Below are positions 1-6,256 of a DNA stretch of 6,718 nt, one piece after another. Where the stretch lies: contig JAICQI010000321.1 of the NCBI GenBank assembly GCA_025937955.1, positions 1 through 6,718 of the forward strand. Reading direction: 5' to 3'. The notes below the pieces were generated by a model. It was not told the origin of the DNA, did no database searches, and was given only the letters and a program-made list of their open reading frames with translations. Origin of the DNA: Pyrinomonadaceae bacterium (GTDB lineage: Bacteria > Acidobacteriota > Blastocatellia > Pyrinomonadales > Pyrinomonadaceae). A program made the position numbers and the translations under genes. How positions within the stretch are numbered: the first letter of the stretch is position 1; every line of letters begins with the position of its first letter.

Positions 1-1672
1 CCTCGTTGCCGATACGCAACGCTATTTCTTTCAGCGCCGCTCGATCCGTTAGATTCGGGTAGCGAGCCAAAGCCATCGGATGAATTCCAATGTGATTGGT
101 AACAATAAACTCCGTGCGAGCCAGTCCGACACCATCGTTCGGAATCATTGACGTTTGAAAGGCCGTCGACGGGTCGCCAAGGGTAAGCATCACCTGCGTC
201 CGTGTTTGCGGCACTGCTTCTGAGCCGATCTCTTCAATCGCAAAAGCAACTCGCCCGGCATACACGTGACCCTCAGTACCTTCGCAGCATGCTACCGTGA
301 CCTCATCACCATCATGAAGGACCTCAGTTGCATTTCCACTGCCGACAATGCACGGTATGCCAAACTCGCGCGATACGATCGCAGCGTGTGCGGTTCGTCC
401 TCCTTGATCGGTAACTATGGCCGAGACCCGTCGCATTACAGGTTCCCAATCCGGATCCGTGAGCCTGGCAACCAGGACGTCACCGGCTTTGACGTTTTGC
501 AGCTCTTCAATACGTTGGACGATTTGTACGCGACCAGCGCCAACCCTTTCACCGACGGCCTGGCCAGTTACAAGCGGGGCACCACGTTCACCAGTGATTC
601 GATAGATCTGTGCCACCGCATTCGTTGCCTTTGCAGAATGGACCGTTTCCGGTCTGGCCTGAACGACGAAGAGTTTGCCGCTCACTCCATCCTTGGCCCA
701 TTCGATATCCATCGGCTGCGCATGTCCGGCCTGTTTGGAATAGTGCTCTTCAATTAAGCAGGCCCAATGCGCGAGCTTGAGTACTTCATCATCAGTGAGC
801 GAGAACCTTCCGCGTTCCGCTAACGGAGTGGCCTCGCTGCGTGTGGTGCGGCTGCCATCACCATAAACCAGACGCACCTCCTTTGTACCAAGACTTCGCC
901 CAACGATAGGACAATAGCCGGCCTTGAGTGTTGGTTTGAAAACAACCCACTCGTCCGGAGTAACGACCCCTTGTACAACATACTCACCCAGGCCATACGC
1001 GCTACTAACTAATACGACATCGCGAAATCCTGATTCAGTATCGAGGGTAAAGATCACTCCTGAGCTGGCTTTATCAGATCGCACCATTGGCTGTACGCCA
1101 ACAGAAATCGCCACTTTCAACTGGTCGTAACCAAGACGCGCGCGATAGCTAATTGCCCGATCGGTAAAAAGCGACGCGAAGCACTGATGCACGGCACGTA
1201 ATAGCGCCTCAGGACCACGAACATTGAGAAATGTCTCGGCGGCGCCGGCAAACGAGGCCTCGGGCAAATCTTCAGCGGTAGCCGAAGATCTCACTGCAAG
1301 TGCCGGCTCATGACCGAGCCGGTTGCAAAGCTGTTCATGAGCGCTGCTGATCGCGTTTCGCAATTCCTTCGGTAGCGGCATATCCAGCACGGCCACGCGC
1401 GCGGCATGTCCTCGCCTTCTCAGTTCCTCGACATCATCAGGATCGAAGTCTGAGAGCAGGGAACGGAGCTCGTATTCAAGTTCGCCCTGAGCCAACAGCG
1501 TGCGATACGCATCGGCCGTGGTGGCAAAACCATCGATCACGCCAACACCCTTGGACTTAAGTGCATTAAAGAGTTCGCCTAAAGAGGCATTCTTACCGCC
1601 GACCCGCGAAATATCCTTTAGGCCGATCTCTGCGAAATCGAGTGTGTAGATAAGTTGTTGGTTTGTTTTCAT
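1..1672 (-). CDS. ppsA: Phosphoenolpyruvate synthase (pyruvate, water dikinase), N-terminal part, cut by window edge
   Basis: Converts pyruvate, ATP and water to phosphoenolpyruvate, AMP and phosphate through a phosphohistidine intermediate, the entry to gluconeogenesis from pyruvate; cytoplasmic. I translated the minus strand from ATG at 1672 and found 557 uninterrupted codons; the family is about 790-800 aa, so roughly the last 240 are off the left edge. The ATP-grasp (PPDK N-terminal) domain covers about residues 16-345: VGGKNASLGE (24-33, ATP-binding Lys27), AVRSSATAEDLP (126-137), SLFTDRAISYR (167-177), QARPETV (338-344). The swivelling phosphohistidine domain carries GGRTAHAAI (424-432) with catalytic His429. 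The PEP/pyruvate barrel begins near residue 485 (PNDGVGLARTEF ends at 522) and is truncated, so its catalytic cysteine cannot be checked. Variants: A144-A145 where the family usually has QQ in SFAGQQET, and TAH instead of TCH. A GGGAGA-like ribosome site lies about 11 nt upstream. Divergent from the BON gene. Confidence 0.97.
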   Translation of the reverse strand, partial: MKTNQQLIYTLDFAEIGLKDISRVGGKNASLGELFNALKSKGVGVIDGFATTADAYRTLLAQGELEYELRSLLSDFDPDDVEELRRRGHAARVAVLDMPLPKELRNAISSAHEQLCNRLGHEPALAVRSSATAEDLPEASFAGAAETFLNVRGPEALLRAVHQCFASLFTDRAISYRARLGYDQLKVAISVGVQPMVRSDKASSGVIFTLDTESGFRDVVLVSSAYGLGEYVVQGVVTPDEWVVFKPTLKAGYCPIVGRSLGTKEVRLVYGDGSRTTRSEATPLAERGRFSLTDDEVLKLAHWACLIEEHYSKQAGHAQPMDIEWAKDGVSGKLFVVQARPETVHSAKATNAVAQIYRITGERGAPLVTGQAVGERVGAGRVQIVQRIEELQNVKAGDVLVARLTDPDWEPVMRRVSAIVTDQGGRTAHAAIVSREFGIPCIVGSGNATEVLHDGDEVTVACCEGTEGHVYAGRVAFAIEEIGSEAVPQTRTQVMLTLGDPSTAFQTSMIPNDGVGLARTEFIVTNHIGIHPMALARYPNLTDRAALKEIALRIGNE

Positions 1673-2036
1673 GACGTGCTTCATCTCCCATTATTCGCGG
1701 CTCCATTGCTGCGCAGATCTGCCCGACTCGAAAACTACAAAGGAGCAAGGTCCGTGCCGCCTTCGCAATTGAAGGGGGGCGACCAAGACCAGCTAACTGT
1801 TGGCGCTTGTTCCGTTCTGAGCGCCAGGCTGGAGCGAGTTTCCTCGCAGCTACATGCGAAAGTTTCCCCACAGAAAGCTGCCTAAAACTAAGCTAAACAG
1901 TTGATTTGCCGCCTAATTTTCTTTATCCAAATACGGCACAACCGTTGCACTGACCAGAAGTGTTTACAAGGAGCTCGGAGTGGGCGCGGTGGCAGGCGTT
2001 CAAGGGAACAGCCTGGTTAGTCTATGGAGGATTATC
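1673..2036. other. Divergent intergenic region between ppsA and the BON gene
   Basis: These 364 nt separate two oppositely oriented genes and should hold both promoters. I see no RNA gene and no convincing protein gene. On the plus side the A/T-rich stretch 1885-1930 is the likeliest promoter area (TTGATT at 1901-1906), but no good -10 box sits at the right distance, so I do not call one. A 7-bp perfect inverted repeat (1801-1807 with 1820-1826), extendable by one G-U and one G-C pair, would lie in the ppsA leader. A 43-codon GTG frame at 1754-1885 behind AAAGGAG is discussed as a weak candidate only. Confidence 0.6.
1968..2030 (+). promoter_or_regulatory. Two ribosome binding sites that give competing starts for the BON gene
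   Basis: AAGGAG at 1968-1973 sits 6 nt before an in-frame GTG at 1980, and TGGAGG at 2025-2030 sits 6 nt before ATG at 2037. Both are near-ideal. I chose the ATG because residues after it match the usual start of triple-BON proteins, whereas the 19 extra residues from the GTG resemble nothing I recognise. Confidence 0.6.
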
Positions 2037-2708
2037 ATGCTGGAAAAACGAAGTGACAGAGATCTTAAACAACGGGTGCTACGCGAAATGAAATGGGATT
2101 CGCGCATCGACTGGGCCAGCATTAATGTTGAAGTCAACAACGCAGTGGCAACTTTGACCGGTGCAGTACCAAGTTATGCGCAGAAAATCGCTGCACAGGA
2201 CGCCGCGCATCGTGTCGCTGGCGTGCTCGATGTAGCGAATGACATCGAGGTTATGCCATTGGATCACTTTATACGCACTGACTCGGAGATCGCAGGTGCT
2301 GTTCGTAATGCGCTCGAATGGGACGCATTGGTCCCGAATGAACTCATTCAATCAACTGTATCGGATGGGTGGGTCACGCTTGAGGGCGAAGTGGACTACT
2401 GGCGCGAACGCAACGATGCGGAACGAGCGATTAGGCGGCTGGCTGGCGTAGTTGGTGTATTCAACAAGATCACGATTCGCAAACAGGAAGTCAACGCAAA
2501 GCAGTTGCGTGAGGAAATTGAGTTTGCTCTGGAGCGTCGCGCTGATCGCGAGGCCGAACGCTTACGAATCGAGGTTAATGATGGGGCGGTAGATCTATGG
2601 GGTCGAGTCCACTCCTGGCAGGAAAAGCGGGCAGTACTCGGCTCGATCAGCCATGCCCCAGGTGTGACCCAGGTGAGGGACCACGTTCGAATTGATCCCT
2701 ATTTCTAA
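2037..2708 (+). CDS. Cytoplasmic protein with three BON domains (OsmY-like stress protein)
   Basis: The 223-aa protein is three consecutive BON domains with almost nothing else: about residues 6-72, 82-148 and 154-220. Each shows the family pattern of a leading helix (EMKWDSRID 17-25, ALEWDALVP 92-100, ALERRADRE 164-172), a strand ending in a conserved glycine (TLTG at 39-42, LEG at 115-117, LWG at 187-189), a second helix, and a closing AGV-type turn and strand (AGVLDVANDIEV 61-72; AGVVGVFNKITI 136-147; PGVTQVRDHVRI 208-219). BON domains are thought to bind phospholipid or other hydrophobic surfaces, and OsmY is an osmotic/stress-induced chaperone-like protein. Unlike OsmY there is no signal peptide, so this copy should stay in the cytoplasm. 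Start ATG has TGGAGG 6 nt upstream; an in-frame GTG at 1980 is an alternative giving 242 aa. The Hsp20 gene follows after 37 nt, implying co-transcription and a shared stress role. Confidence 0.9.
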   Translation: MLEKRSDRDLKQRVLREMKWDSRIDWASINVEVNNAVATLTGAVPSYAQKIAAQDAAHRVAGVLDVANDIEVMPLDHFIRTDSEIAGAVRNALEWDALVPNELIQSTVSDGWVTLEGEVDYWRERNDAERAIRRLAGVVGVFNKITIRKQEVNAKQLREEIEFALERRADREAERLRIEVNDGAVDLWGRVHSWQEKRAVLGSISHAPGVTQVRDHVRIDPYF

Positions 2709-2719
2709 TCTGAAATAGG
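2698..2719 (+). other. Intercistronic hairpin spanning the BON stop codon
   Basis: CCTATTTC (2698-2705) and GAAATAGG (2712-2719) form a perfect 8-bp stem with a 6-nt loop that contains the TAA stop of the BON gene. No T-run follows, so it is not an intrinsic terminator. It may stabilise or process the BON-hsp20 transcript. The left arm can also pair, with a two-base bulge, with GAAAGG at 2732-2737 in the Hsp20 ribosome binding region. Confidence 0.55.
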
Positions 2720-2745
2720 ACTCAAATGTTGGAAAGGAAAAGGCA

Positions 2746-3306
2746 ATGAAAGACGAGAAAAAGGAAAAAATGGAGTTGGCGCCAAAAACTCCCGAGACGG
2801 GAAATCCATTCGGGATGATGCGTCGCTTCACGAAGGACATGGAACGGTTGTTCAACGACTTTGAGGCATTTCGCTTCTCGAACTTCTTTAACGATTTTGC
2901 TCCATTTCGCATGGAGTTCGATACGGCGAAATGGGTACCCCAGATTGAGGTGCTTCAAAACAACGGGCAACTTCTGGTGCGTGCAGACCTTCCGGGCCTG
3001 ACGAAAGAAGACGTGAAGGTCGAGTTGACGGATGACAAGCTTACTATCTCAGGTGAGCGGAAGGAAGAGAAAGAAGAGAAGCGCGAGGGCTACTATCGCA
3101 GTGAGCGAAGCTATGGAAGCTTTTACCGGGAGCTCCCTCTACCCGAAGGCGCAAAGACTGAAGATGCGGCCGCGACATTTCACAATGGCGTACTCGAAAT
3201 AACAATGCCGGTGCCAAAGGTCGAAACGTCAACCCGCAAACTCGAAATCAAAGTACCAACCGAAGAGAAACCAAAAGAACAGAAATCAATGAAGGCCACA
3301 GCATAG
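2746..3306 (+). CDS. Hsp20 / alpha-crystallin family small heat-shock protein
   Basis: ATP-independent holdase chaperone that assembles into oligomers and binds unfolding proteins in the cytoplasm until Hsp70/ClpB systems refold them. At 186 aa it is slightly longer than many bacterial Hsp20s because of a charged C-terminal tail. Order: a Lys/Glu-rich start (1-12), a Phe-rich N-terminal arm (about 22-58, many Phe, for substrate and oligomer contacts), the alpha-crystallin domain from W63 to about P158 with ADLPGLTKEDVKVEL (80-94), LTISGERK (99-106), the YGSFYRELPLPEG segment (123-135) and the hallmark GVLEITMP (148-155), then the C-terminal IXI/V-type anchor IKV (168-170) and a Lys/Glu tail. 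AAGGA at 2734-2738, 7 nt before ATG, supports the start. It lies 37 nt behind the BON gene and probably shares its transcript. Heat or stress regulation is expected for the family, but I see no CIRCE or ROSE element. Confidence 0.96.
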   Translation: MKDEKKEKMELAPKTPETGNPFGMMRRFTKDMERLFNDFEAFRFSNFFNDFAPFRMEFDTAKWVPQIEVLQNNGQLLVRADLPGLTKEDVKVELTDDKLTISGERKEEKEEKREGYYRSERSYGSFYRELPLPEGAKTEDAAATFHNGVLEITMPVPKVETSTRKLEIKVPTEEKPKEQKSMKATA

Positions 3307-3327
3307 GCCTTGCTCTCCCATACTTTT

Positions 3328-3366
3328 CCGGTTGTTCGACTTCTCATAACGAAGTCGAGCAACCGG
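3328..3366 (+). terminator. Long hairpin downstream of Hsp20 (possible terminator, no T-run)
   Basis: A 16-bp stem: left arm 3328-3343 (CCGGTTGTTCGACTTC) and right arm 3351-3366 (GAAGTCGAGCAACCGG), with one G-U wobble and a 7-nt loop TCATAAC. It begins 21 nt after the Hsp20 stop. Its position and strength suggest transcription end or RNA 3'-end protection, but the bases after it (TCTAGTTGG) are not T-rich, so a classic intrinsic terminator is not proven. Confidence 0.5.
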
Positions 3367-3462
3367 TCTAGTTGGAACGGCAAATTCGGAATCAGTGGTT
3401 AAATCTGACCGTTTTTGCTTCGATCGTCGCACGAACGCAAAGGCTCGCGAGGTTGCTTGTAA

Positions 3463-5115
3463 ATGATGAACCTCATCAGTTGGCGAAAGAACTTTCATTT
3501 GAACCGCTCGCGGCAAATCGCTGGTGCGCTACTAACTCATGGATGGGGCTTTTTAAGAAACAATAATGAAGCTGTTGCCGGCGGAAGCTCCCGGCCGACA
3601 GCCGCGAGACCCGCACATTTGCGATTGGCCCTGGAAGAGCTGGGCACTACTTTCATTAAGTTGGGCCAAATCCTTTCCACTCGTGCAGATCTCCTGCCTC
3701 CCGAATATCTCGCCGAACTAACTAAGCTGCAGGATTCAGCGCCCCCGGTTCCGTTTGACGTTATCAGGGAAACATTGGTGTCTGAGTTGGGCCAGCCCAT
3801 AGAGAGCGTCTTTGCGGAATTCGATACTCAACCACTAGCCGCAGCGTCGATTGGACAGGCTCACGCTGCCACGCTACCGGACGGAACCGAGGTTGTCGTA
3901 AAGATTCGACGGCCCGGCGTTGTGGAAAGCGTGAATGAGGATCTCGAGATTCTTAAAGAGCTGGCTGCAACTGCCCACCGGCATCTCGAATTCGCCGATC
4001 GGTATGATTTAGTTGGTCTGGTTGAAGAGTTCTCACAAACCCTGCGCGCGGAACTTGACTACATCCGCGAAGGCCACAGCGCCGAGCGGTTTGCACAGAA
4101 TTTAGCAGGCGACCCTGGTATTCACGTGCCTCGGGTGTTTTGGAACTTCACCACGGCTCGTGTCCTGACGCTGGAGCGCATCCGCGGCATCAAGATTAAT
4201 GATCTGAAAGGCCTCGATAAACAAGGGACGGATCGCCGCCGGCTCGCACAATACGCTACGAACATCGTCCTGAAAATGGTATGCGAGGACGGGTTCTTTC
4301 ATGCCGATCCTCATCCTGGAAATTTCTTCATTGAGCAGAACGGTACGATTGGTTTGATTGACTTTGGAATGGTCGGAGTTCTCGATGAACGAACTCAGGA
4401 ACTCCTGGCGGATCTATTGATCGCCATCAACCATCAGGATGCAGATCGGCTGGTGGATGTATTTCTCGATCTTGGTGTTACTCGAAAGCGAATCGATCGT
4501 GCGTTGGTGCGTCGCGACATTGAACGATTGCTGTCGACCTACTGGGGCTTACCATTAGGTGAGTTGAAGGTCACGGCTCTGCTCAATGATGTCTTTTCGA
4601 TCATGCGCCAGCACCAAATGCACCTGCCATCAAACCTCGCCTTATTACTCAAGACTGTGATTATGATTGAGGGCCTGGGAGTGAATCTCGATCCGGACTT
4701 TCGGTTAACCATGTCACTAAGGCCCTACACCGAGCGACTTGTGCTTCGTCAGTATTCTCCGTTCAGATTTGTTCGCAGCTTTGGGCGTGCGAGTCTGGAG
4801 TTTGCGAAACTGGGAGTGGAATTGCCGCAGCAACTCCGAAGAATTGTCGGCGCGGCTGAAGATGGAAATCTTCAAATTGGCATGCGTCCGGAAGGCTTTG
4901 GTCCAGTAATTGATCGCCTCGAGAGAATCGCGAACAGGATTGTACTGGGAGTGATTGCCGCTGCTTTTATTAACGGCCTGGCCATACTCTCCTCGGTGTA
5001 CAGGCCGCCCGGCTGGGAACGTTGGGCGTGGGTTGTATTCGCCTTTGGGTTTTTAAGCGCGCTGGTATTAGGAATCTACTTAGCGTGGACGATTTTGCGA
5101 CCAAAGCGCACTTGA
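3463..5115 (+). CDS. ABC1/AarF/UbiB-family atypical kinase with two C-terminal membrane helices
   Basis: Membrane-anchored protein-kinase-like ATPase of the ABC1 (ADCK/UbiB) family; characterised members support ubiquinone or other isoprenoid-lipid metabolism, probably as ATPases rather than protein kinases. All family motifs are present in 550 aa: KLGQ (66-69) in the N-terminal KxGQ extension, the alanine-rich nucleotide loop AAAS (126-129), catalytic Lys147 in VVVKIRRPGV, the ExD motif E197-L-D199, HADPHPGN (280-287) as catalytic loop, and D300-F-G as metal site. Hydrophobic segments near 492-513 and 522-542 form a terminal helical hairpin, as in E. coli UbiB (546 aa). ATG 3463 is followed directly by a second ATG; GAGG at 3449-3452 is 10 nt upstream, and the RQIAGALLTHGWGF stretch (17-30) matches the usual family beginning. 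No quinone pathway genes are adjacent, so the substrate cannot be assigned. A 156-nt gap with a strong hairpin separates it from Hsp20. Confidence 0.95.
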   Translation: MMNLISWRKNFHLNRSRQIAGALLTHGWGFLRNNNEAVAGGSSRPTAARPAHLRLALEELGTTFIKLGQILSTRADLLPPEYLAELTKLQDSAPPVPFDVIRETLVSELGQPIESVFAEFDTQPLAAASIGQAHAATLPDGTEVVVKIRRPGVVESVNEDLEILKELAATAHRHLEFADRYDLVGLVEEFSQTLRAELDYIREGHSAERFAQNLAGDPGIHVPRVFWNFTTARVLTLERIRGIKINDLKGLDKQGTDRRRLAQYATNIVLKMVCEDGFFHADPHPGNFFIEQNGTIGLIDFGMVGVLDERTQELLADLLIAINHQDADRLVDVFLDLGVTRKRIDRALVRRDIERLLSTYWGLPLGELKVTALLNDVFSIMRQHQMHLPSNLALLLKTVIMIEGLGVNLDPDFRLTMSLRPYTERLVLRQYSPFRFVRSFGRASLEFAKLGVELPQQLRRIVGAAEDGNLQIGMRPEGFGPVIDRLERIANRIVLGVIAAAFINGLAILSSVYRPPGWERWAWVVFAFGFLSALVLGIYLAWTILRPKRT

Positions 5116-5143
5116 GGCGGCCTACGACTTCATCGTTTACAAT
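5112..5143 (+). promoter_or_regulatory. Possible promoter for the DUF4404 gene
   Basis: TACAAT at 5138-5143 matches the -10 consensus at five of six bases and lies 33 nt before the DUF4404 ATG. TTGAGG at 5112-5117 could be the -35 box, but the 20-nt spacer is longer than ideal. Weak; the gene may simply be read through from the ABC1 gene 61 nt upstream. Confidence 0.3.
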
Positions 5144-5176
5144 AGCCCTTCAAGTTAGTGAGAACGGTAGATAACA

Positions 5177-5446
5177 ATGAAGAACGAAGAATTGCGCTCG
5201 CAACTGGAAAAGCTGCACAACGAACTTCACCAGAGTCCTGCTCTCGACTTGCAACAACGCGAGTTGCTACAGACGCTGGCGGATGAAATTCAAGCGTTGC
5301 TCAAAAGAGACGAGATTCAACGGCATCATTACACGACTCTGAGTGAGCGACTCAATGATGCTGTGGCTGAACTCGAAGCTTCTCACCCGCAAATAACTCT
5401 CATGATGCGCCAGACGATCGACTCGCTGGCGTATTTGGGCATCTGA
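5177..5446 (+). CDS. DUF4404 family small helical protein
   Basis: An 89-aa acidic, soluble, all-helical protein with no signal peptide, membrane segment or cysteine. It fits DUF4404 by size and layout: an N-terminal helix of the type ELRSQLEKLHNELHQS (5-20), a second helix ELLQTLADEIQALLKR (29-44), then a longer helix ending in the conserved ASHP (68-71), and the typical C-terminal LAYLGI (84-89). Heptad-like leucine spacing suggests a coiled coil or helical bundle and probably self-association. The family has no established function that I know of. It sits 61 nt after the ABC1 kinase on the same strand and is the last plus-strand gene before a convergent gap. The ribosome site is poor (only GGTAG at about 10 nt), so start choice rests on the N-terminal family match. 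Assignment is from memory of the family pattern. Confidence 0.82.
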   Translation: MKNEELRSQLEKLHNELHQSPALDLQQRELLQTLADEIQALLKRDEIQRHHYTTLSERLNDAVAELEASHPQITLMMRQTIDSLAYLGI

Positions 5447-5457
5447 AACCCTTGCGA

Positions 5458-5480
5458 ACGGAGGCCTCCGTGGTTTTGAC
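5458..5480 (+). terminator. Weak terminator candidate after DUF4404
   Basis: A 14-bp perfect palindrome, ACGGAGGCCTCCGT (5458-5471), can fold as a 5-bp stem with a GGCC loop, followed by GGTTTTG. It lies 12 nt after the DUF4404 stop. The stem is short and the T-run only four long, so this is tentative; a palindromic protein site is the alternative. Confidence 0.3.
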
Positions 5481-5604
5481 CTGATCAAAGCTTTCTTCGC
5501 CGCAGGCTGGGCAGAAGAATTCCACGACCTATCATTGCGACAGCGTGCAAGACTTCCTTGTTGCTTAAAAAATCACGACTCGCAGATTAAGGGATTAAGG
5601 GATG

Positions 5605-5636
5605 AAAAGGGCCACTCATGATGACGCAGTGGCCCT
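5605..5636 (-). terminator. Intrinsic terminator for the minus-strand cupin/membrane-protein genes
   Basis: On the minus strand AGGGCCACT (5636-5628) pairs perfectly with AGTGGCCCT (5616-5608) across an 11-nt loop, and the stem runs straight into TTTT (5608-5605). It starts 28 nt after the stop of the 50-aa membrane protein, the expected place for its terminator. In the plus direction no T-run follows. Confidence 0.7.
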
Positions 5637-5664
5637 GCATGCGTCCGCACAACGAACGCTTTTT

Positions 5665-5817
5665 CTAGATGGTGCGTCGGCCAGTGACCAGGTTGTATAT
5701 CAATACGATCACAGCCAAGACCACCAAGAGATGAATCAGGCTGGTGCCGCCACCTATACCGGATATAAAACCCAAAAGCCAAAGGACCAACAGGATTACA
5801 AATATTGTCCACAACAT
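5665..5817 (-). CDS. lmo0937-type tiny membrane protein
   Basis: A 50-aa protein that is almost entirely two membrane helices: residues 1-19 (starting MLWTIFVILLVLWLLGF) and about 26-43 (LIHLLVVLAVIVLIYNLV), joined by a glycine-rich turn SGIGGGTS, and ending in a basic GRRTI tail. This matches the small lmo0937-family membrane proteins seen in many bacteria, whose function is not established. I chose ATG 5817 because family members begin with this MLW-type sequence; a longer in-frame reading from 5913 would add 32 unrelated residues overlapping the cupin end. A purine-rich GGGAGAGTGAGA stretch precedes the ATG. The gene lies 70 nt after the cupin stop on the same strand and is followed by an intrinsic terminator, so the two may share a transcript. 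An envelope-stress role is guesswork from context. Confidence 0.85.
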   Translation of the reverse strand: MLWTIFVILLVLWLLGFISGIGGGTSLIHLLVVLAVIVLIYNLVTGRRTI

Positions 5818-5840
5818 GATTCTCACTCTCCCTTCTAAAA

Positions 5841-5858
5841 TGCGCCATTTAACGCGCA
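5841..5858 (-). terminator. Short hairpin between the cupin and membrane-protein genes
   Basis: On the minus strand TGCGC and GCGCA (5 bp, 8-nt loop) are followed by TTTTA (5840-5836). It lies 29 nt after the cupin stop and could partly terminate transcription so that the downstream gene is made at a lower level. The stem is short; treat as weak. Confidence 0.25.
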
Positions 5859-5887
5859 GAAATGAACGACCTCGCTCTACGCTGTAG

Positions 5888-6256
5888 TTACTCTTCCGGA
5901 TGAGCGAGAGCATCCGCTTTGGTGGCGTGCACCACGCCGTCCGGATGTTCCGGCGGCGAGTAAACAGTGAACAGTTTCATATCTTCAGTGCCAGTGTTAA
6001 TGAAGTCGTGTTCCATTCCGGCCGGCACCGCAAACATATCGCCAGGGCTAATGTCGTGGGTTTCACCGCCCACATCCGCTCGTCCCTTTCCTTTGACAAA
6101 AACCAGCACCTGGTCGACAAGTTCGTGAACTTCGCGACCAATGTCTTCACCCGGAGGGATACTCATCAAGACCACCTGAGAATGTTTGTTAGTGAACAAG
6201 ACCTTCCGGAACTGATTGTTCGCCAGCGCCGATTGCTGGACATTTTGGAATTGCAT
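5888..6256 (-). CDS. Small single-domain cupin protein
   Basis: A 122-aa protein forming one cupin beta-barrel. Cupin motif 1 is degenerate at two usual ligands: E42-V-H44, then Q49 six residues before G56, so the ligand set would be Glu42, His44, Gln49 and His83. Motif 2 is intact: G72, PAG (78-80), H83 and N87. The pattern KHSQVVLMS (24-32), then VDQ, and the closing YSPPEHPDG (99-107) are typical of a widespread family of small cupins of unassigned substrate. A bound metal is likely but the reaction is unknown. Start ATG 6256 fits where family members begin, with GAGGGAG about 11 nt upstream; an in-frame TTG at 6349 would add 31 residues but has no ribosome site. No signal peptide. It heads a short minus-strand pair with the 50-aa membrane protein. 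Confidence 0.9.
   Translation of the reverse strand: MQFQNVQQSALANNQFRKVLFTNKHSQVVLMSIPPGEDIGREVHELVDQVLVFVKGKGRADVGGETHDISPGDMFAVPAGMEHDFINTGTEDMKLFTVYSPPEHPDGVVHATKADALAHPEE

Noticed and set aside
266..757. 163-codon open frame on the plus strand
   Set aside because: It lies wholly antisense to ppsA, whose minus-strand translation is unbroken and full of family motifs here; the plus-strand peptide shows no recognisable pattern.
1593..1871. 92-codon minus-strand frame overlapping the ppsA start
   Set aside because: It is out of frame with ppsA, overlaps its conserved N-terminus, and has an Arg-rich peptide typical of non-coding translation.
2079..2351. 90-codon minus-strand frame inside the BON gene
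   Set aside because: Antisense shadow of a well-supported gene with three clear BON repeats.
5586..5603. Tandem 8-bp repeat ATTAAGGG x2
   Set aside because: Only two units next to the terminator; too short to mean more than chance.
5602..5838. 78-codon plus-strand frame opposite the 50-aa membrane protein
   Set aside because: It begins inside the terminator hairpin and covers the antisense of the lmo0937-type gene; its sequence is Gln/His/Asp-rich with no family pattern.
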